From NCBI RefSeq assembly GCF_921293095.1, contig NC_060253.1, forward strand, positions 97,791,073 through 97,855,072: DNA of 64,000 nt, written 5' to 3'. A program made the translations under genes and the position numbers. The stretch's first letter is position 1. Each line of letters begins with the position of its first letter. The notes under the pieces are model-generated. The model saw nothing but the letters and a program-made list of their open reading frames with translations, did not search any database and was not told the origin of the DNA. Below, one piece after another: positions 12,701 to 24,700 of this stretch. Origin of the DNA: Ischnura elegans (Eukaryota > Arthropoda > Insecta > Odonata > Coenagrionidae).

Positions 12701-15700
12701 TGAATGTAAAGATGACCATCAGGGGCGGATCCAGGATTTCTTTCCGGGGGGCACAAGCAAGGCCGTATCTAGGATTTTGTTCTGGAGGGGGGCACAATGA
12801 TACCACGTTATACAAAACGAACGCAATGATAAACGGACTGTATTAAAAATCTTGCATATTTTTTAAGTGTTTGAGGGGGGGCACATGCCCCCCCTCCCCC
12901 ATAGATCCTCCTATGATAATCGTATTCAAATTTTGTCTATTTTTTAAGCATCTTGGGGGGGGGGCAAGCATTCATAGTCGGACTTAGGGGCACGTCCCCT
13001 GCCCCTAAGTCCAACTATGAATGCATGAACCAAATTTGAACAGGTTCTATTTTCTGTTCATGCATACACACAAGTTGGGTGAATACACGCTTCATTTTCG
13101 TGTTCATAATTTAAACATTAACTTGTACGGGTTAATTTACTATGTAAACAGGCCTTTAGATGACACCATTTGTAGGGACATTTGATGATCTTGCACCTAA
13201 AAACTAGTCTTTTACAATTTGTTCTATTTCTTCTTACCTGGAATTCTTCACGTATATGTATTCTCTTTTTTGATAAACGTCCACACTGGTTTGCATATTT
13301 TACAATGGCATCGCGATTTTTCACCACGGTATTGAATGTTGAGACTGGGAATCCGATCGGATTGCCAGTCCCAACATTCGAGTTGCTTCGCCAGCATTTG
13401 AATCGATGCGGGTTCCGGTGTGGGAATCAACTTGTAGCTCGAAAATTTTCATATTCTCGTCAATTAAAAATGTCCGTTTTTCACCTCGAATTTCCATTTT
13501 CAAGCCGCATAAATTCCATTTCCCGTACTAATTGAGGGTATAAACTTGGCAACACATGAGTATCTGAACTACTCCTCGGCGATCAAGTGCGTAGTTTAAA
13601 TTGTCGTGCGACTTCATAATTTTTGAAAGTTACAATAGTTTGCGATACACTGCTATTTAAATGGGATAATTCAAGTTTAAATAAGTTTTTTTAAGCATTT
13701 ATTTATCCATGATTGTTACGCAACTGTTGAATGAAGTCTGCACAAATGATCCCATGTCGGTCAATTTTTATAGTTCCGGCATTTATCACGTCTGGTTTCC
13801 TTTCAAACTCTCGTATCAAATTATCGACTACATGATTATTGTCAACATTACTTCAGGAGTTCTTGCATTATAATTATTACATAGCTCGATTGCTCACAAC
13901 ACCTACTTTCATATCGTGAATCTTTTCGCCGCGAGATGACGTAGTTCAACTTTCCGACGTTAGTGGCGTTCTGTCCCGCCACATTCAAATTCTTCCAGAA
14001 AATAGTTCTCGTTACGTCTCTTTCTCTTGGATTTTTAAATAAAAATGCGCGAAAGGAAGCCAAAATACAGTTGTTAAGGCCTGATATGCACGATTAATTG
14101 TTTTCGTGCGCAAATAATTTTTTTAGCCGGCACGTCGTGATGCACATGGCGGGAAAACGAAAAAAACACGGCGTAAATACAGGGTTCTATTTACATTGGA
14201 GAGATAGGAAATATGTTGGGACCCAGAAAAAAACTTGCAATTTGCGGGAAAACGTAAATTCCGATAAAGCAAATACGGGGTTCTACTGTATTTACATCTT
14301 TGTGATAATATGAACCTGCCAACAGGAGATAAGTTCGGAAAAGTGCGTGAATATTTTAGATTTTTGAACAAAAATTTCATTGAAAATTTCAAATATGTTG
14401 CATCCTCACATATTTCTATAGGCGAAACCATGGTGCTTTACTACGGACGGCATAGCACTAAACAGCACATGCATGGAAAACCGTTGCGGTTTGGCTACAA
14501 GTTGTGGTCTTGTGCAACGCGACTGGGGTATTTAGTTTCCTTTGACCCCAAGCAAGGAGCAAAAGCTGTGCAGCATCCTCTGCAACCGGAATTTGGGTTG
14601 AGCGGTGCTGTAGTTTTGGAAATGCAGAGTAGATTACCTTCAGATTTCGGACCATACAATTTGTACTTTGATAACTTTTTTTCTAGCTTTCCTCTAATAT
14701 CCAGGCTAACAGAGCTCAACACAGGTGGAACTGGCACTATTAGGGAGAATAGGCTAGATAAATTCCCTCTAGAACCATCTCCTTTGTTAAAGAAAAAAAG
14801 AGAGGCTCGCTTCCACTGAAAGTCATGTGTGATCTTTCTGTCGTAAAGTGGCATGACAATAGCATTATTACTATTGCATCCAACCGCCATAGCGCAAGTC
14901 CAGTGAGTGCAGCGGACAAAGTTGGCGTTGTTCAAGGAAAAAGATGTTGAATTCAAGTATCCTGCACACATGCGGTTAGAAAATACAATAAAAATATGGG
15001 GGGAGTGGTAAGATTTGATGAAAACCTACACTCCTTTAGAGTCGTCTACAGAGAAAAAAGTGGTGGTTTCCCTTGTTTCCCTTTGGGCTAGATGCGGCCT
15101 ACCATGCTTGGAGAGCGGCCTACTAAAATGCTTGGAGAGTGTTCAAAGAAAACATAACTGAAGAATTTTCATATTGTGACTTCAGAAGAAGTATTGTGCA
15201 GGTACATTGTGGACTATACGGAAAACCACCTTCGCAATGTACAGCGCGAGGAGCCGTGGCCGCAATAATTCCCCTTGAAGTTCGGCTTTGTGATGATACA
15301 GATGAACATGCCAAACAGTATTGTTCTAAACGTCGTTATGCTAAATGTTACCAGAGGACAAGGATTATGTGCAAAAAGTTTAAAGTTGGCCTACATATTC
15401 ATTGCTGGTATGATTTCCATCGGAGAAAATAAATTCAGGGAAAAATCACTTTTCTGGTCTTTAGGTTCAAAAGTGCCTTTTTTATTTTTTATCCACGGAT
15501 TTCATGTGTGCTGCAAGGAATACATTTTAAATATTACGTAGCTTTCATGATTTCTTGTTCTAAAAATGTGTGTAAATAAAATTAATATAAATCTTGAAAA
15601 TCCTCTCTTCTATTGTATTCATTCAAAATTAGAAGGCTATTGCCCAACGTCACCTGAGGGTGACACCCCTCCTGTTCTAAAACCAATGCAACAAATGCTT

Positions 15701-18700
15701 AAAAAACAACTTTAACCACCTAATGGAGATAATTTTAGCTCAAAATGATCAAATTAACATTATTGTACTAAAAATTCTGAGCTTGGGAACTGACGGGTTA
15801 AAGTGGAATTGTTTAATCTATTTGCTGACACGGAATGTTTCAAGTTTACTTGGATGTCTGATCTAGCATTGTAGATGACGATCAGCGGCGGAAAAAAAAT
15901 CTTGATTGCAAAATTGAAAAATCTTGATGAGCAACTCAATGAGATACACCAGTGGCTAAGAAAGCTTAAAGCCCTTACAAATCACCATAAAGACAATAAT
16001 GGTCACTGGGAAAAAATTAGTGGGATAAGCTTTACCTCTCAGCTTCATTCATCACTTTAGAATATAGGAATACAAAATGGTCAGAATGAAGAGGACAGTG
16101 TTAGCTTGACAACTTACCCGTCTTGGGTTAGCTAGGCTACCAATGACAAATGCATCATCCCTCTGAGGATGCCAGGTGGCTCGGAAATGAGACAGCCACA
16201 TTGAGTTCTTGTGTAAATGCCTGATGTCTGTCTCCACTGCAAGGAAAACATTCGCCTTGTAATTAGACATGAAAAGACTTCCCAGAAACAATAATCAGTT
16301 ATCACAATTTCCTCATTCAATACCATAAGTTTACACAGCATTTTTTTCTGCTAAATTTACACAATAATGTGACGGTATGACCTGCACATGTAACGTTTTG
16401 TTTTTGTTCCATCATTCACTTCACTCGTTCTCTGTCTCAAGCTTTTTCTCATTTCAAATACATGGGCACAGCATTACACAAGCGGCCTTGCTCTCAACTA
16501 CACCAATGTTTCGCATGTCATTTGTGTATTGTATCACGTGAACAACAGCATAAAACAGGCCCAGCGCAAGGCGTCGGTGATATGTTGGTGGAAGGTGCAA
16601 GGAGGCAGTCCCATTTACTCCGTCAGGGTTCCCACTCTATCTAAATTATAAAATTCGCTGTTTTTCCAGGTTTTCAAAGTCTAAATGGCGTCAAATTCAC
16701 GGTCTGTTGATAAGCCATTTTAGGAAGAAATATTGATCACATAGAAATCACCGGCCGCACGTTAACTAAAAATATAGCAAACGCGATAAATGCCAGGAAT
16801 GCAATATGCAGCAATGAAAGTGCTCTTATGAGATCGTCTATCGTTAGCAAAATTTAGGGCCGGCTAAAGGTTGTGAGTGAGAAAATGGAGGGTAACAGGG
16901 AAGTGAAGAGGTGTCTGATTTCTCGCCAGGGTTAATGATCACTTTGGTTGAAGGTCGTCCAATCACAGCCTTAGGTCTGTGTGTCGTCATGACACACGGA
17001 CCAATATTTGCGCTTCCAATATTACGTGTGCAGATAAATGCGTGGACAGTGTCTGCGAGTGACTGACCTTTTTTTCTTTTGATCCGTCAATCGTAGATCT
17101 AAAATCAAGTAAGAGAGATTTTTTAAAGGTTTAATGACGAAATTCACGGCTTTTTCCAGGTTTTTTCATGGTAGACGAAACTCACGGCTTACTCACGGTT
17201 GAGTGGGTCCGTAAGCCTGGCAAGAGAAGGTCAGCGGCGCACCGGGGAGCGAGAGAGGGAGAAAAGAGGGCCGAGGAGCTGTGTCCAGGAGATTCGTCAT
17301 GTCGTGTAATGCCATTACGCTGATCATGCCGTAAACCTCAGGCAACCAAAAGCCCGTGGGTTGATGACGCGCCCAGCAGTGACTTCAACGTGGAGCCACA
17401 TCTCGACACATAAGTACTCTACAAATCCCCTTCTCCCTGGATAGTGAATTATCCACTCTCCCTGTTCCAACCAGCATTTCTTCCGCTAAGAAGACACCTT
17501 GCGTGGAGGTATTTGCTTGTAATAGTGACTCAGGAACAATTTCACTTAATGTCAAAAAGCTTGTCACCAAGCAAAAATCTGTATAATTATTCTCCCGTCC
17601 TTGCGATTTGTGCTTTAAATTCTAATAGTGCTGGACACTTTAGTACGAGCGGACATGGAGCATGTAAAATGCAAGGAGGACAATCAAACCGACATTCATA
17701 ATTGTAGTAGAGATTCCTACATAGGCCATTATGAATTTTTTTATGCATTAGTATTAGTTTTTTTTTTTTTTGTTTTGGTGGGGTAGTGAATTTCTGTGTT
17801 CTCTTTCCATCAGTGTGTCATCCAAACAGATAACCATTTCATCCTTCATTAGATTTAAGAAAGAAGTTGCTTATGTTTATTTTATTTTTTGGCCAATAAA
17901 TGTATAAAACCATTCACAATCTGAATAAGGTCGTTTCCTTTCTGTTGTGCTTTGCATTGAGGATCAAAATTCCCGTATTTTCCTTTTCATTCGTGATCGC
18001 GTGCCGTAGAACCCACGTGGTTTTCCTTTTAAGTAAGATCCGTCCACTAACAGTGGACTACGTGAAGGTATCCACTGTCGCTGCTGGTTTTCAACCAGTG
18101 GAGCCGGGAATCGAAATCGTCCAACATTACAGTTGGCGAATTCATCTGATGGTACGTATCATCACAGTTGGCGCCCAACACACGGCCTGATCTCATATCG
18201 TCTCAATACGTTTGGCGCTCGGAGATATTTAGGTATTCACTTGTAGTCTTAACCTTATTATGCTTACTAGGGATGGTCAGATCGGATACCTCGGATCCAA
18301 ATATCCACAGATAACGCCTTTCACCTTATACTCCGGATCCAAATTCGTTGAAGAAATTGAATCTGAAATTTTAAATCAATGCTTTCATGAACGCAACATC
18401 CCATTAGAGGGAGTAGAAAGAGTTCTGATCCTCACTTTGCATACGTTGTTACACTGCGATGCTTGTCCTACTCACGAAAAATTTTGTTTAAAAGCTATCG
18501 TAGGAGTATTGCAATGGAATGTCAGCCGAAGAAAATTTTAAGCCAAAATACGACGGGCACATAGTGTGAATTTTCCCAAGAGGTTGAACAACAATCGGGA
18601 GAATCTCAGAGCAGTAAGATAATAACCAGGGCGTAGATTTCACAAAACCATCCTTGGCCCTCCATCAGCCCTGACATCTTAAGGTTTTTTCCCTTTGCGA

Positions 18701-21700
18701 GACCACACAGACCATAAATCATATCTTCGAAGAGAAATATCAAGTTACATGGAAACAATGGAAACCTGTTTCATCCTTACTCTGTCTCATCGACTGACTT
18801 TTTTTGATGTACTGGCTTCAATTCTCCCAGTTTCTGGAGGCCAAATGCTAGGTGAGTCGCCTACTGAGCCCGAAGATATCTCGATAGCTTTCAGCAATTG
18901 TATGACAGACATGAGGTTAAAAAAAGAATGAGACCTAACGAAATGCATATCCGACAGCATTTAAATTTTAAGTTTTAATTGATTGACACAAAGCTTTTTA
19001 GTTACAACAAGGCTACTAATATTCAACATAGTACAAACAGCACAATTTCTGAAGAAACAAGCATAGTATGAGCACATACAAACAAGACGAGATGGACTGT
19101 AAACTTCAGGCAATGCAAACGGCGTACTTACATCACATTGCTGCGCCTTCACCCCTTTGCTTTGAAAGCAATGACGTCACATGCAAGATTGGACCTGTCC
19201 ATCCCTTGCTCCTTCGCTCGTAGCCTCGTTGCTTGAAAGACGGAGGGAGCGTGCTCCATCCCTTCTACCTTTCCTTCAAAGCTCTTCACTTACAAGCATT
19301 TCTGCTTTCTTGTATCCACCTTTCTTCTTCTATCCACCATTTAGTCCGACATTATACACACTCGTTCAAACTTTTTAAACCACCGGTTTAAACGCCAATA
19401 TAATTTTCAATTACAATAATCCTCATAATGGCATCTATAGATGATTTTTGAAAAATCAGTCACTTAGCGTAATGGAAACTACTCAGCAAGACAGATGCTG
19501 ACTATAAACCAGGTATTGTCCTTCAAAACTGCGTGTTTCTCTAAGATAGATATGCGATTAGTATTTGCAGTATAAATGCCTCGGAATGCCCACTTGAAGC
19601 AGTAAATTTAGGGTTCCCTCCAGAGCAAAAAATCCCAAGCATTCTTTTCTATGTTAACCTCTGAGTTACCAATTCGACGGCATGATGCTAATGAATAAGG
19701 AACGCAAACAGGAACATTGTACAAATACGTGACTAAGGAAGAAACTCCCCTGCCGCACATTTTTGACCTAGGGTAACAGATGAATGACTCACGTTTAAAA
19801 CCTAGGCCACTAAGTTCCCCTTGGACTTGCGACCAGTAAAGGGGAGGGGGAAAGATAAGAAGTGTACAAGATGCACACCCATTTTCGGCAGCAATTTCTG
19901 GGAAAAAAAGGTGCGCCTCTTACATGTGCTTAAATGGTAATTTACAAACTGCCTCAGTAAGTGTAACATCAGACAATTTTCCTTCCAAAAACCTTTTCAT
20001 TTTATTTCTTTAAAAATACAAATTCTTTCCTCATATCCTTCCTTCAAAATCTTTCCTTTAAGGCTTCTCTCACAACAATCCCCTATCATCCCACAACAAC
20101 CTTATGGCAGCCTTCCATCCCTTTTCATTTTCCATCATCTTCTTCTTCTTCCGTCCCATAAACGTCACATTCAACATAAAACTCTAATCAGTAACAGCAT
20201 TAATTTTACATAAAAATAAATATCAAGTGTTACAGTAGTATTACTGACTAATTTATTATAATACACACAAAAAGTGAACATATCCTTCATTCCTGCTGAT
20301 AAATCAATTGGCAATCATAGTAGCTGGAGAAATTTCCTTCTTGTAACTCCAAGTCCTAGTCCCAGTATACTTAAATTACATCATCATAATTAAAATAATG
20401 GCTTCTAAAATGAGCTTCTCATGTTTCACTATTGACTGATACATAATGAAGGAAATTAGTTGAACAAATAAGAGTGATATGTACTTACCCCTGCAAACAG
20501 ATGGGGCTGCCCCCTCCGCCAGCTTTGATGTGTCATAGATGCGGATGCGCTCATCAGCCGATGTGCAGAGGAGACCACTGCCTGTGACAGGCGAGAAGAA
20601 GGCCGATGACACTGCCTTTTGCACCGACATCTGGCAAATCAAGGCGCTTGTGTCCACGGCTTTATCTGCCACCTTGGGGCTCTTGCGGCCAAATTTGCGA
20701 AGGTCCCACAGTGACACCAAGCTGCGAGGAAAATTCATAGTGAACACTCACACAGGCTCTTAAAGGTAAATAGCTACTACAGATCAAATCTCAACTGATG
20801 ATGTTTGAAGTAATGTGGCACATAATTTCGAAGTGCAACAACAAGAGTATACAAGAGGGAAGAGGACTTAGCAGCTGAGTTTGCATCTCACCCGAGTGAA
20901 GAGGAGGTGGCCATGTACACAGGGTGTAATGGGTGCAGGGAAATAGTGCGGCAAGATCGATCGTAGCACTGAAGAATGGCCTCAGTCCGCCCACCACTCC
21001 GATCGTCAATCACATGCACGCTCCCCGTTCCTGAAAAACAATAATGATAAGAACTTCTTGTCTCGCAGGCACAATTTAGAACATTGAAGTACATACAGTA
21101 AGCATCCTAGGACATGTGAACATCACAGCCACGAATAAAAGGTCACTCACACACATCTCAAAAAATCTTAGGGTGTTAAGAATTTTTTTGTGAGGATTCC
21201 AGTCCTTATGTAGGACCCCTGCATCTCACTAAAAAAATTAAAATGGAAGAAATTCCAACTTTGGGGTATATTCCTGCAATCACATAGCTATATAACTGTT
21301 GAACTTACAAAATTCGAGGAATCAAGCGAGATGGAGTGGAATTGATTCATAATGAAACACTTACTTGCAATTTTCCACAAAAATTTTTGTGGAAAATTGC
21401 AAGTAAGTGTTTCATCATGTTGAACTTACCTCGAAAATCATTAATTATTTGTATATTAGGTAGATATACGATTTATACGACATGCAGACAGGGTGTAATG
21501 GGTGTTTTCGGGAAACCCTTCGGGTTTAGACATGTAAGTTGCACATCGACAGTCCTGCAAAAACCCGCCAAAGTAGAAGTTTCAAACCAAAACTTTCTAG
21601 AGACTTCAACAGGTGAGCAATGGTCTGGGAAGTTACAAAACCCACCACACACCTACATGACAAATCTTTTTCCTTCCATTTCCGATTGAAGTGCAGGCTT

Positions 21701-24700
21701 GAAATTTGATAAGGTTTCAGCCAATCAAAAGGCCCACTACCTAAATTTACAAAAATGTAAAGTTCCCTATATTTTTGCCAGCCTCGGTGCGACGAGGTGA
21801 AGTCCTCGCCTGCCAAACCAAAGTTTGTGGGTTTGAGGTAAATTACCTTTATCCAGGGGATGAATGTTTGTGCACTTTCGATTGTTAAATATTACCAAAA
21901 ACACAGATTTAAAGGCTGAACATTGCTGTCTTTGGAGGTATGGAAATAAATAAATACTTTTCTCAGGGGAATATTCGACACTAAAACTCTGACACCAAAC
22001 GGTGAAGTTGTTTCCCTATGTAGCACGATGCAGCCATCAATAGAGGTCCTAAAGGAGTGAATTCCCCTTTAGGATTGTGTGAAACATCTCGAGTTTACTA
22101 TATGGATCTTACACACTCTTTGGATTTTTAAGGCTACTTTTGTCCTTTAAGAGATCGCACATGGTTGGCATGGAAACAGATGAGAGGGCGACTCAACATG
22201 CAAACCTCTAACCTAAACATAAGAGTCCTCCCCAAATATTCCACTCTTTGGCGTGCTTATTATTGAGATTTGGTTTTGTTTTTTGAAATGAAGAGGTGAA
22301 ACAGGAAAAATTTTTTTTCACAAAATCTGTAAAAGATGTACAAAATACAATGCAGGGTTTTTCAGCGATCGAGAAAACAGGCAAACAACAAGAATTCTTC
22401 AATGACAAGTTTACAACATACAAAGGCTGAGCTAGAGTACCAATAATAAACTTTTCACCTCATATGGTTGCTTCTGATTTTTCCCGAGGTAAAGCGTAGA
22501 CTGAGAATTCCATTTGCTGCAACTTTACCACAACTAGTTTTGTATGTCACGCATAAATGTATGCACATACTGCTTAGGAAGAATTGAATGTAGCATTTAG
22601 TTGAACTCATTTCAGTCACTCAAGAAAAATGCCCACTACCTAAATTTACAAAAATGTAAAGTTCCCTATATTTTTGCCAGCCTCGGTGCGACGAGGTGAA
22701 GTCCTCGCCTGCCAAACCAAAGTTTGTGGGTTTGAGGTAAATTACCTTTATCCAGGGGATGAATGTTTGTATATCTTTATAATTTTTTGATCTGTAGATA
22801 AAGAAATTGCATAATATATTTTTGATTTTCTATGTTTCAATGATGCACATTATTAAGTAGGTAATATAAGAACATCATGTGCCATGAATTTGTGAAATAA
22901 ATTGGCCTAAATATGTGAGAATAACAAGCTCTGCACCATTGAGGAATACACCAAAAATACCAATACACCAAACTGGTCTGAATCATAATGCAGCGCTCTT
23001 GTATTATGCTAAACCTGTAATAAGCTCATACATTATTATTGATTGCATATTATAATTGGAACCTGGACATGTCACATGCAATGTAAACAATTTTTCCAAT
23101 GTTTTCTCAAGGAAAATGAGAGGCAAGGTAATTGTGAATTTGTCCCCGTGCACATCAGTGAACAAATTTCAACCGGAATATTCCTAGAACTATTGAACTT
23201 CTGTTATTTTGTAATGCCCTTAACAACTGTCAGAAACAAGCTTCCACCCGAATTCATTCCAAGAAAACAACTCTTAGTTGCAAGAACATTCTGCATTGTG
23301 AGAAGTGTCAAGAACATTCTTCAAAAACGTAGACTGCATTTTAATGATTGCATACACCACTTTGGTTTGATTTACAAACCACTTAAATATCTGTAAATAA
23401 CAATTGATTGCTACAGTTACCCATAGAGGGCCTTTGACTGACCTTGAGATGCAAGGAGGACGTTGGGCGATAGCTGACAATGCCACTGCATCCAGTTGGC
23501 ACGCATGTCCTTTGGTGCTGATAGCAACTGAAATCAGTAAGCATTGACAATTTTATAACCTTTAAGGAATGAGCAGTGATTCATCAAAACCCAGTGAATC
23601 TGTTCACTTCACAACAGGAAGAGCTTTCCGTAAGTCAATGAGGAAATTGTACGAGGGCAGCCTTTTAGTGTCGGGAATAGCATCTAGCAACAATAAATGG
23701 TGTTTATAAACAACTTTTTGAGTCGGTTAATACCCATGCAAAGTTACATTATGATCGGCCTGATAGTTTTGGCGTGTCACTGTTCCCAAGTTCCCAAGCC
23801 ACTGCACGAGATGAAATAAGTCATGAACGGTACCACACGATAATTTTCTATGTTTTTTTACGAAGCCTTACCCAAGAATGCGTCACTGAACTTTTTGGTG
23901 CTTTTGGCGAAGAATCACCATCAAAGACAAACATTGATCGCTGGTATGCAGAGTTTCAGCGAGGATGCTCTAGCCTCAGTGATGATCCGCGTGATGGGTG
24001 ACCAAAAACCTCCGTCACTTAAGTAAACGTGGATGCTGTACGTAACATGATTATGGAAGATAATCATGTTACATACCGTGAGATTCAAGCATCATTGGAC
24101 ATCTCAGGGACCTCAGTTCAAAAGATCTTACACAAAGAGTTAGGTGTTAAAAAATTGGTTTCCCGCTGGATACTGCACCTCCTCACAGAAGAACAGAAAG
24201 CAGCTCGAGTCAAATGGTGCCGAAATACTCTACAACAATTCAACTCAGGAGCATCAAAGCAAGTTCACAACATCGTAAGTGGTGATGAATCATGGATCTT
24301 CAGCTAATAGTCTGAATCAAAATGCCAATCTTCAGCATGGGTCTTCCAAAGTGAGCTCAGACTGACAACAGTTGTTCGCTCTCGCAGGGTTTCCAAGAAA
24401 ATGGTTGCATCGTTTGTAGCCAAATCAGGGCATGTAGCGACGATTACTCTTGAAAATCAAAGAACAGTTAATGCTCAATGGTATACGACAATTTGCTTGC
24501 CAGAGGTGATGGCCGAGTGATCGCTGAACTCAGGAAAGATAACCCCAATCGCCGCATTATGCTCTGCATTGCTATTACAATGCAAGCTTGTGCACCGCTC
24601 GAGTCACAAAGTCATTTTTGGAACAGCAAAACATCGAAATTCTTGAGCATCCTCCATACAGCCTGGACTTAAGCCCCAATGATTTTTTCACATTACCTAG

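Larger units (their letters stand above)
11978..14288. mobile_element. Tigger-like non-autonomous element inside piggyBac
   Basis: It is flanked by TA at 11976-11977 and 14289-14290. The left end is CAGTAAAACCCCTTATTTAC and the right end is CAAATACGGGGTTCTACTG. Subterminal AAGTGTAAATTGCGGGAAAA-type sequence recurs near the right end as CTTGCAATTTGCGGGAAAAC. No transposase is recognisable in its 2.3 kb. Removing it with one TA restores the piggyBac frame exactly (..QKY joined to LHLCDNMNLP..). Confidence 0.85.
11270..15432 (+). pseudogene. piggyBac transposase, interrupted by a Tigger-like insertion
   Basis: The N-terminal part (11270-11977) includes an acidic lead, SPVQCFESMYGDEIISYIV and KLYIALLLLTG, then RDRFFELQKY. 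After the insert, 14291-14819 reads NMNLPTGDKFGKVREYFRFL, SIGETMVLYYGRHSTKQHM, GKPLRFGYKLWSCATRLGY, NLYFDNFFSSFPLI and GTGTIRENRL. These are the core blocks of piggyBac transposases, with the catalytic aspartates expected in the SxDE-type box (here SIGE, so D is replaced by G) and in FDNFF. 14845-14900 continues with VVKWHDN and IASN, and MGGVVRFDE lies near 15000. A C-terminal cysteine-rich domain follows at about 15305-15432 (HAKQYCSKRRYAKCYQRTRI, HIHCWYDFHRRK). Stops after residue 60 of the N-part and frameshifts near 14815 and 14940 make it inactive. Confidence 0.85.
10399..15797 (+). mobile_element. piggyBac element in TTAA target
   Basis: TTAA at 10395-10398 is followed by CCCGGCAACGCCCGACG, and ..ACTGACGGG at the other end is followed by TTAA at 15798-15801. 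Subterminal copies of a palindromic motif, GTCACCTACAGGTGAC, occur near 10409 and 10765, with a variant near 15650 (CGTCACCTGAGGGTGAC). The interior carries a broken piggyBac transposase. Length is 5.4 kb, or about 3.1 kb without the nested element at 11978-14288. The element is a target-site-exact insertion into the MITE at 10214. Confidence 0.85.
10214..15935 (+). mobile_element. pogo/Tigger-like MITE, split by a piggyBac
   Basis: The left end CAGCAGAATCCCAATTATCC follows TA at 10212-10213, a typical pogo/Tigger terminus. Its sequence runs to 10394, is interrupted by the piggyBac element, and resumes at 15802. The rejoined order matches the uninterrupted copy at 25469-25835 (..AGAATCCCC.. 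then ..GGAATTGTTTAATCTATTTG.. then AATGTTTCAAGTTTACTTGG). The right terminus was not found; the end given is approximate. Confidence 0.65.

Noticed and set aside
13182..13535. 117-codon plus-strand frame
   Set aside because: Inside the non-coding Tigger-like element, with overlapping frames on both strands and no family resemblance.
14495..14971. 158-codon minus-strand frame
   Set aside because: Antisense shadow of the piggyBac transposase coding region.
24044..24078. Hairpin GTAACATGATTA/TAATCATGTTAC
   Set aside because: It lies within mariner coding text and is short enough to be chance.
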